Shown in pieces: positions 35,090-40,955 of a DNA stretch of 40,955 nt. The stretch's first letter is position 1, and each line of letters starts with the position of its first letter. The stretch is from Cyanobacteria bacterium FACHB-502 (lineage in GTDB: Bacteria; Cyanobacteriota; Cyanobacteriia; Elainellales; Elainellaceae). The translations under genes were made by a program, and so were the position numbers. The notes below the pieces were generated by a model. That model ran no database searches and had not been told where the DNA came from. It was given only the letters and a program-made list of their open reading frames with translations. The stretch lies in assembly GCA_014695325.1 (NCBI GenBank), contig JACJNZ010000087.1, positions 1-40,955 on the forward strand. The letters are read 5' to 3'.

Positions 35090-35919
35090 GGTATTGTCAA
35101 CTTAACCCAAAGGTAAAATAATCGTACTGGTTCAACTGCGATCGCAACCTCCTGCCTATGTACTCCCGTCATCGATTTCCCGGCGAAATTATTAGCCATT
35201 GTGTGTGGCTATATTACACCTTTCCTTTGAGCTACCGAGATATCGAGAAAATGATGCTGTATCGGGGCATTGAGGTAACCTACGAAACGATTCGGGAATG
35301 GTGCCAGAAGTTTGGGCAGCAATACGCGAATCAGGTGCGGCGCAAGCGTCCCTACATCATGGACAAATGGCATCTCGATGAGATGGTGGTGACCATCAAA
35401 AAACAGCAATATTATCTGTGGCGGGCAGTGGATAGTGAGGGAAACATGCTGGATGTCTTACTGCAACGCCATCGGGACACAGAGGCAGCGAAGCGGTTCT
35501 TCAAGCTGCTGAAGAAACACGGCTTTGTGCCACGGGTGATGGTGACCAACAAGCTGAAGAGTTATGAAGCGGCGAAGAAACAGGTGCTGTCGAGTGTAGA
35601 GCATCGACAGCACAAGGGATTGAACAATCGAGCCGAGAACTCGCATCAACCGACCCGAGTGCGGGAGCGACGAATGCGACGCTTCAAATCTCCAGGACAA
35701 GCGCAACGATTTCTTTCTACTTCTGACCCAATTCGCGGACACTTTCATCCCAAATAACACGAACTGAGTGCGAAACGATATCGAGAACAACTGCGCCAAC
35801 GCTTTGAGGATTGGTGGGAAATCACCTGTGTGAAAGAGGCTGCGTAAACTTGAGTGAGACTGACGATTAAGGGAATTACGTGCTTAATTTTAAATATTCC
35901 CGGTTAAGTTGATAGTGCC
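35090..35919 (+). mobile_element. IS6-family insertion sequence, decayed
   Basis: About 830 bp bounded by imperfect 18-bp inverted repeats: GGTATTGTCAACTTAACC (35090-35107) and, on the other strand, GGCACTATCAACTTAACC (35902-35919), 15 of 18 matching. It carries one transposase gene with a nonsense codon and a mutated catalytic Asp. The flanking 8 bp (CCGATAGC and TGCAAAGG) do not match, so there is no visible target duplication. The mismatch may reflect age or a rearrangement. Confidence 0.8.
35158..35847 (+). pseudogene. IS6-family transposase, inactive
   Basis: The frame runs from the ATG at 35158 to the TAA at 35845-35847, with an internal TAA at 35755-35757. It is recognisable as an IS6-family DDE transposase: DKWHLDEMVV (Asp74), YYLWRAVDSEGNMLD, AAKRFFKLLKKHG and NNRAENSHQPTRVRERRMRR (Glu160). 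At position 131 the middle catalytic Asp of the usual TDKLKSY is Asn (codon AAC, 35548-35550). With the nonsense codon removing the last 29 residues (HELSAKRYREQLRQRF...) the protein should be inactive. The sequence otherwise keeps the frame, so decay is recent. Confidence 0.9.
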
Positions 35920-36029
35920 TGCAAAGGTTATCTGCGGCGGGTGATGGGCAACATTCGACCGCTTAGAATGCCGGTAGGAGCGTGACTTGAGAGACACCTG
36001 TAGAATGCGATCGCCTCAATCTTTTCTTG

Positions 36030-36941
36030 CTAACTGAGGTTGCTCAAGTGCTGCATCAAGAAGTCAATGAAGATTTGAACTCGTAGCGAATGTCGGCGGT
36101 TGGGCAGGTAAAGGGCGTAGATGCCTGTATCGAGATTGGCTTGAGGATGAAACTGAAAATCGGTCAAAACAGCTTGCAACCTACCAGCTTGAATATCTTC
36201 ACCAATTAACCAGGTCGGCATCAAAATTAGACCTACACCATCCAAGCAAGCTTGACGCAGTACCTCAGAATTATTCACGCTCAGGGAACCACTCACCTTA
36301 ATTTCACAGACCTCCTGGTAACGCTTGAACCGCCAAATTTCGTCCCCTGTAGCGTAGGTAAAATACAAACAATTGTGGTGGATTAAATCATCTGGATGGG
36401 TTGGAAATCCGTGCTGCTCAAAATAAACTGGACTGCCGCAGACCAAACGAGTATGAGATGCCACTTTGTGGAGAATCAGGCGATCGCTAGAGCGATCGAG
36501 ATTGCCAATGCGAATTACGAGATCGAGATCTTCTTCCACCAAATTTGCTAACCCATCGCTCAAGCGCAGATCTAGCTTGACTTCTGGATACTGAGCCAGA
36601 AACTTGCCCAGGAGTGGGGCAATATGAATTCGTCCAAACGCTACAGGCAGACTTGCTCGTAAGATGCCGCGAGGAATATCGCCCTGCTCAAGCACAGAAA
36701 GATTTGCGGCTTCTATGTCTTGCAGAATCTGCACCGCTTTGTCGTAGTATTTGTGTCCTTGAGGAGTCAGGGTAATACTGCGGGTAGAGCGATTGAGCAA
36801 CTGCGTGTTTAACCTTGCTTCCAGGGCGTTCACTTGTCGCGTGACTGAAGAAACTGCCAGGTCTAGTTGACGTGCTGCCTCCGAGAAGCCCCCTGCTTCC
36901 ACGACTCTGACAAATGATCGCATTGCTGCCAGTTGATCCAT
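36030..36941 (-). CDS. LysR-family transcriptional regulator
   Basis: A 303-residue protein with the standard winged HTH at residues 1-60 (MRSFVRVVEAGGFSEAARQL, then SSVTRQVNALEARLNTQLLN) and an effector-binding domain at 90-295 (LRASLPVAFGRIHIAPLLGK). The sequence type is like the YafC/DmlR group that controls neighbouring oxidoreductase genes. It is divergent from the operon at 37066-40829, separated by 124 bp. It is likely to control that operon and itself. The inducer cannot be told. Confidence 0.92.
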   Translation of the reverse strand: MDQLAAMRSFVRVVEAGGFSEAARQLDLAVSSVTRQVNALEARLNTQLLNRSTRSITLTPQGHKYYDKAVQILQDIEAANLSVLEQGDIPRGILRASLPVAFGRIHIAPLLGKFLAQYPEVKLDLRLSDGLANLVEEDLDLVIRIGNLDRSSDRLILHKVASHTRLVCGSPVYFEQHGFPTHPDDLIHHNCLYFTYATGDEIWRFKRYQEVCEIKVSGSLSVNNSEVLRQACLDGVGLILMPTWLIGEDIQAGRLQAVLTDFQFHPQANLDTGIYALYLPNRRHSLRVQIFIDFLMQHLSNLS

Positions 36942-37065
36942 TGCTCACTATTCTACATTTTTGCAAAAAACGCAAAGGTGTTTAGCATATTCGGTATATT
37001 AACATTCTTTCTGAGTGCAATTAGAGTAGAACTGTGAGTCAGTAAGGCAAAGCTAGGAAACAACT
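36942..37065. promoter_or_regulatory. Divergent promoter region of LysR gene and oxidoreductase operon
   Basis: The 124-bp space holds an AT-rich partial dyad (ATATTCGGTATAT, 36987-36999), a possible LysR site. A weak ribosome site, GGAAAC, precedes the start at 37066. No clear sigma-70 boxes were chosen. Confidence 0.4.
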
Positions 37066-37710
37066 ATGACATTGACAATCGCCATTACTTCAGATTTCAT
37101 TTGTCCCTGGTGCTTGGTCGCAGAAACGCGATTGAGTCAGGCAATTGAGCAGTTAAATTCATCAGTTGAAATTCAAAAGATTTGGTATCCATTCGAGCTA
37201 AACCCAGAGATGCCTGAAGCTGGAATGGATCGCCAAACTTACCGCAGCCAGAAGTTCGGCAGTTGGGAATGCTCGCAGGCACTTGATGCCAAAACAGTGC
37301 AGGCAACTCAAGCGGACGGGATCACATTTCGCTACGACTTGATGACCATTACACCCAACACGCTAAAAGCACACCGCTTAACCTGGTTTGCAGGACAACA
37401 AGACAAAGCAACCGCAATGGCGGAACGCATTCTGAAAGCCTATTTCACAGAAGGACAAAACATTGCTGAGGTTGAAGTCCTCGCCAATCTAGCCGCTGAA
37501 GTGGGGATGGGTGCCGCAGTGGTGAAGGCATTTCTGTTGTCTGATGCAGGGATGCAAGAGGTACGGGCATTGGAACGTCAGGCGATCGCCCAGGGAATTC
37601 ACGGTGTCCCTCATATCCGCATTGGTCAAGTAGTGGTGTCAGGTGCTCAATCTGTTGAAGTCTTTCTCACTGCCCTGCAAAATGCAGTGCATGAATTGAC
37701 AACTGCTTAA
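37066..37710 (+). CDS. DsbA-family oxidoreductase, FrnE-like
   Basis: A 214-residue protein of the DsbA/2-hydroxychromene-2-carboxylate isomerase fold. The redox motif CPWC is at residues 14-17 (SDFICPWCLVAETRL). The helical insert (NTLKAHRLTWFAGQQDKATA) and end HGVPHIRIGQVVVSGAQSVE with its cis-Pro-type VPH match the FrnE-like group. There is no signal peptide, so it acts in the cytosol, probably in thiol/disulfide exchange or in thiol-dependent detoxification. It is first in an operon with two flavoproteins and a channel-like protein. Confidence 0.9.
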   Translation: MTLTIAITSDFICPWCLVAETRLSQAIEQLNSSVEIQKIWYPFELNPEMPEAGMDRQTYRSQKFGSWECSQALDAKTVQATQADGITFRYDLMTITPNTLKAHRLTWFAGQQDKATAMAERILKAYFTEGQNIAEVEVLANLAAEVGMGAAVVKAFLLSDAGMQEVRALERQAIAQGIHGVPHIRIGQVVVSGAQSVEVFLTALQNAVHELTTA

Positions 37711-37764
37711 ACCTAAAGTCAACACGATTGTCTAAATAACAGCAATAACGGCGGCAGCACCACC

Positions 37765-39042
37765 ATGACAAATGATTCAGGCTCATCGTCTAATCCCCAC
37801 AAAGTCAAACTTTATGGACAACCCAATTCAGCCTCCGCTTACGAAATTCGAGATTTTCTCAACCGCAGCGTGGTTGAATTTGACTGGATTGAATTAACGA
37901 GCGATCAGGATTGCGATCGCGAACTTAGTCTTTCAACATTGGGCGACATTCGCTTGCCTGTGGTTGAGTTTCCAGACGGCACTCAACTCTTTGCTCCAAC
38001 CATTCGAGAGATTGCTCAACGACTGGGTTGGGTGATGCAACCCAAATTTAGAGAATATGATCTGTCAATTTACGGTGCAGGTCCTGCTGGCTTGAGTGCA
38101 GCCGTCTACGCTGCCTTTGAGGGGCTACGCACTGTTCTAATTGAACGCCATGCTGTGGGTGGACAAGCAGGTACCAGTTCCTTGATTGAGAATTATATGG
38201 GATTTCCTGAAGGCATCAGTGGCGCTGACTTAGCGGAACGTGCCCGCCAACAAGCAGTCAAATTTGGCATCGAACTGCTGCTGTTGCGCGAGGGCATAAA
38301 ATCAGAATTCCGCGACAATCGCATTTGCACAGACATGGCAGATGGCAGCAAAATGATTGCCCGATCGAACATCTGCGCCACAGGGATCGAGTACCGACGG
38401 CTTAATCTTCCCAATGAAGATCAGTTTCTCAACGTCGGATTGTTCTACGGTGCGGGTGCCAGTGAAGCCCCTCTGTGTGGTGGAGAACGCGTCTTTATTG
38501 TGGGTGGTGGGAATTCAGCAGGTCAAGCTGCTCTGTACTTGTCGCGCCATGCTGAAAAAGTAACCATGCTGATTTGCGGCGATACGCTAGCAGCGACCTT
38601 ATCGCAGTACCTCGTTGAGCGCATTACTCAGAAAAGCAACATTGAAGTCCTCTTTCAGGCTCAGGTGACTGGGCTAGCAGGAGATACCTCGTTGCAGCAG
38701 ATTGAAGTGACCCACGGTCGCGATCGATCTGTACAGAAAATTGATACTCGACGGCTGTTTGTTTGCATTGGCGGTGCACCAAATACTGAATGGGCAAAGG
38801 ATACCAACATCATTCGGGATCAGGCAGGCTACTTGGTGACTGGTCCAGATTTGCTCAAACAGAGTCGCCTACCGGAATGCTGGACACTTGAGCGTGATCC
38901 ATTCTTTCTGGAAACTAGCGTTCCTGGTTCTTTTGCTGCGGGAGATGTACGGCATGGGTCTGTGAAGCGGGTGGCTTCATCCGTGGGTGAAGGGGCAATG
39001 GCAGTTACGTTTGTTCATAAGTATTTAGAGGAAATCGGATGA
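37765..39042 (+). CDS. Thioredoxin-reductase-like FAD protein with thioredoxin-fold N-domain, no CxxC
   Basis: 425 residues. Residues 12-90 resemble a glutaredoxin-like domain (KVKLYGQPNSASAYEIRDFL, then RLPVVEFPDG), but the CPxC is replaced by NSAS. Residues about 105-425 are a TrxB-like flavoprotein: YGAGPAGLSAAVYAA (FAD), GGQAGTSSLIENYMGFP, VGGGNSAGQAALYLS (NAD(P)H) and FAAGDVRHGSVKRVASSVGE. The TrxB CxxC is also missing (FYGAGASEAPLC). A family of this kind, without either Cys pair, is known in bacteria as FAD-dependent oxidoreductases, so it probably does not reduce thioredoxin. It overlaps the next gene by four bases (ATGA). Confidence 0.88.
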   Translation: MTNDSGSSSNPHKVKLYGQPNSASAYEIRDFLNRSVVEFDWIELTSDQDCDRELSLSTLGDIRLPVVEFPDGTQLFAPTIREIAQRLGWVMQPKFREYDLSIYGAGPAGLSAAVYAAFEGLRTVLIERHAVGGQAGTSSLIENYMGFPEGISGADLAERARQQAVKFGIELLLLREGIKSEFRDNRICTDMADGSKMIARSNICATGIEYRRLNLPNEDQFLNVGLFYGAGASEAPLCGGERVFIVGGGNSAGQAALYLSRHAEKVTMLICGDTLAATLSQYLVERITQKSNIEVLFQAQVTGLAGDTSLQQIEVTHGRDRSVQKIDTRRLFVCIGGAPNTEWAKDTNIIRDQAGYLVTGPDLLKQSRLPECWTLERDPFFLETSVPGSFAAGDVRHGSVKRVASSVGEGAMAVTFVHKYLEEIG

Positions 39043-40196
39043 ACGCTACAAATAAACGTGCCCTTGTGATTGGCGGATCATTGGCTGGGTTGTTTGCCGG
39101 AACTCTACTGAGATCGATCGGCTGGCAGGTGGATATCTATGAGCGATCGCCGCACTCTCTTGACAGTCGCGGTGGCGGAATCGTGCTGCAACCGGATGTT
39201 GTGGAAGCGTTTCAACGAGCAGGAATTGTGGATGAAATTCCTTTGGGCGTGGTAGCGCACGAACGATATTACTTAAATCGAGACGGCAGCATCGCTCAAC
39301 CCATGCCAATGCGTCAAACCTTAACCTCCTGGAACTTACTGTATAGTTCGATGCGACGACATTTTCCGGCTGACCATTACCACCAAGACAAGCACCTAAC
39401 CGAAATTCAGCAAGCCGGGGTAGCGGTAACTGCGATGTTTGCCGATGGCACTCATGAGACAGGGGATTTACTCGTCGGTGCGGATGGTCCAACTTCAACC
39501 ATTCGCCATTTGCTTTTGCCTGACTACACACCTCGATATGCTGGATACGTTGCCTATCGCGGCTTAGTGGATGAACAGAAACTCGATCCTGAAACGGCGA
39601 AACTGTTCACTGAGCGATTTGTGTTCTATCAATTTCCAAATTCTCATATCCTGCAATATGTAATTCCAGGAGAGAATGAATCATTGATTCTGGGGGAGCG
39701 CCGCTTCAACTGGGTCTGGTACGTCAATTACAACCAAACAACTGAGCTACCAGACATTCTGACTGATAAAAACGGTCAGCGGCGGGAGTATTCGATCGCT
39801 CCTGGACTGATCCATCCGACTGTGGAGCAAGCGATGCGATCGTATGCCGATCGCGTCTTAGCACCTCCATTTCAAAAATTAGTGGCAGCAACCCGAGAAC
39901 CATTTGTCCAAGCCATTTTGGATCTAGGCGTACCGCAAATGGCATTTGGGAGCATTGCCCTGATTGGCGACGCTGCTTTTATTCCCCGTCCCCATACGGC
40001 TGCTAGCACAGCCAAAGCGGCTGCTAATGCGATTGCCTTGGTCGATGCTTTGGTTAACTCTAATCATGATGTACCCAAGGCACTGGAGGCATGGGAAGGC
40101 GATCAGCTGGCGCTGGGAATGCGCCTATGGAAATCGGGAGAGGCTTTGGGAGAGCGATCGCAATTTATGTACGGTGAGGGACGAACGGAGAGATAA
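39039..40196 (+). CDS. FAD-dependent monooxygenase, PHBH-fold
   Basis: A 385-residue flavoprotein. Motifs: GGSLAGLFAGTLLRSIGWQV (dinucleotide binding), DLLVGADGPTSTIR and ALIGDAAFIPRPHTAAST (GD motif, FAD ribityl contact). It belongs to aromatic-ring or similar hydroxylases, close in style to 2,6-dihydroxypyridine 3-monooxygenase-like proteins. No transmembrane region. Starts within the stop of the previous gene, so translation is coupled. The substrate is unknown; LysR control and the neighbouring FrnE-like protein hint at aromatic or xenobiotic breakdown. Confidence 0.9.
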   Translation: MNATNKRALVIGGSLAGLFAGTLLRSIGWQVDIYERSPHSLDSRGGGIVLQPDVVEAFQRAGIVDEIPLGVVAHERYYLNRDGSIAQPMPMRQTLTSWNLLYSSMRRHFPADHYHQDKHLTEIQQAGVAVTAMFADGTHETGDLLVGADGPTSTIRHLLLPDYTPRYAGYVAYRGLVDEQKLDPETAKLFTERFVFYQFPNSHILQYVIPGENESLILGERRFNWVWYVNYNQTTELPDILTDKNGQRREYSIAPGLIHPTVEQAMRSYADRVLAPPFQKLVAATREPFVQAILDLGVPQMAFGSIALIGDAAFIPRPHTAASTAKAAANAIALVDALVNSNHDVPKALEAWEGDQLALGMRLWKSGEALGERSQFMYGEGRTER

Positions 40197-40199
40197 CCA

Positions 40200-40829
40200 A
40201 TGAAGACGTTTATGAACCTGAATCGATTTGAGGCGTTCAGTGATGGGGTATTTGCGATCGCCATGACCCTACTGGTGATCGAAATTAAAGTGCCAGACTT
40301 GTCTCAGGCAACAGTATCAACTGCGATTGATGCACTGATTCATGCTGGACCGCATATTTTGAGCTACATTACGAGCTTTTTGGTCATTGGCGTTCTGTGG
40401 CTCAATCATCATGCTCTATTCCATTTGCTTAAGCGGGTTGATCGGATTGTCTTGACAATCAATTTAGTGTTGCTAATGTGCATTGCATTTATTCCCTTCC
40501 CAACATCATTGATCGGCGAGTATGGCAAGCTCCAACCTATTGTCATGTTTTATGGTTTAACGCTGGCGCTTACTGGAATTATCTACAACATCCTTTGGTT
40601 TTATGTCGTTCGCCAGTATCTCTGGAGTCATCCTCAAGCCAATCGCCGTTTCATCTATCAAGCGTCTCTTTGGAGTATTAGTTATCCCATTCTCTACTTA
40701 ATTGCTTCGCTGTTGTCATTAAGCAATACAACCTTAAGCACGATTCTCTATATCCTAATTCCGCTGTTTTATCTGTTTCCCAGTGTCATCGATCGGCAAT
40801 TGGGCAACCTACCCAATGAAGTCTCCTAA
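40200..40829 (+). CDS. TMEM175-family (DUF1211) membrane protein, potassium-channel-like
   Basis: A 209-residue protein with about six membrane helices. The signature RFEAFSDGVFAIAMTLLVIE near residue 9 is the R-x-x-x-F-S-D-G filter-lining motif of TMEM175. Bacterial members have one six-helix unit and act as K+-permeable channels. It starts three bases after the monooxygenase stop, so it is the last gene of the operon. Confidence 0.9.
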   Translation: MKTFMNLNRFEAFSDGVFAIAMTLLVIEIKVPDLSQATVSTAIDALIHAGPHILSYITSFLVIGVLWLNHHALFHLLKRVDRIVLTINLVLLMCIAFIPFPTSLIGEYGKLQPIVMFYGLTLALTGIIYNILWFYVVRQYLWSHPQANRRFIYQASLWSISYPILYLIASLLSLSNTTLSTILYILIPLFYLFPSVIDRQLGNLPNEVS

Positions 40830-40908
40830 AACCATCTGCATATCTAAGTAGGTAGGTGCAAATAAACGTAGGATAAGAAGAAGACCAAATTCCCTCGTTT
40901 TGCTGAGT

Positions 40909-40955
40909 ATGCCTGCTCCTGTCCATATCGTTCTGACGGCTGAAGAAGACCGAAC
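40909..40955 (+). CDS. Start of an IS630-like transposase, cut by the window edge
   Basis: Fifteen codons (MPAPVHIVLTAEEDR) look like the beginning of IS630-type transposases and end at the window edge. Only the first residues are seen. The identification rests on resemblance to typical first residues and should be treated as tentative. Confidence 0.45.
   Translation, partial: MPAPVHIVLTAEEDR

Noticed and set aside
34381-35757. In-frame stops in the Uma2 and IS6 genes as recoded codons
   Set aside because: Two different codons (TAG, TAA) in two unrelated decaying genes, one of which also has a catalytic mutation; plain gene decay is simpler.
37765-39042. Classic thioredoxin reductase
   Set aside because: The CxxC of TrxB is absent and the fused N-domain has NSAS in place of CPxC, so the reaction is not supported.

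Overview
The window is cyanobacterial. GCGATCGC (HIP1-type) octamers recur (for example near 4887, 22869, 32540, 37583 and 39143). The protein families also fit: a CyRepA-type replication protein, PAS-only sensors, a Ser/Thr kinase with WD40-like repeats, and a type I exporter with a fused cyclic-nucleotide-binding domain. A filamentous, Leptolyngbya-like host is my inference. Replication genes in the middle and IS fragments at both ends suggest a large plasmid, or a chromosome carrying integrated plasmid segments.

Layout. 1-320: 3' end of a TnpB (IS200/IS605) element. 323-1970: two acidic secreted-type proteins (CHRD and RTX-like), minus strand, sharing an N-terminal motif. 2506-8349: plus-strand operon of a Ser/Thr kinase with WD40-like repeats, a membrane 4Fe-4S protein, an FHA/FNR/2Fe-2S fusion and a membrane-anchored helical-repeat protein. 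8408-11992: minus-strand RTX protein, a DUF2182/DUF1326/Cys-rich operon and a small secreted protein. 12107-17408: minus-strand type I secretion operon (parvulin, CNBD-ABC transporter, HlyD), the likely exporter of the RTX/CHRD proteins. 17697-18881: exported helical-repeat protein. 19221-24562: two PAS-only proteins around an unknown gene. 24590-34135: replication region with CyRepA1-type protein, two small unknown genes, a large HTH protein, an iteron-like array and an AEP-primase-like protein. 34258-35919: decayed Uma2 gene and a decayed IS6-family element. 36030-40829: LysR regulator divergent from a four-gene oxidoreductase/channel operon. 40909-end: start of an IS630-like transposase.

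How the parts may work together. The secretion operon and three candidate cargos form one export module. The kinase operon looks like a phospho-signalling-coupled electron-transfer chain: the kinase could phosphorylate Thr, the FHA domain could read it, and NAD(P)H electrons could pass through FNR and 2Fe-2S domains to the membrane Fe-S protein. The strongest candidate for an undescribed system is 29466-34135, where a divergently transcribed HTH protein and primase-like protein flank about ten copies of a 21-bp repeat phased in places at 22 bp, next to an independent CyRepA1 locus. All functional links are inference from sequence and gene order; no database search was run.
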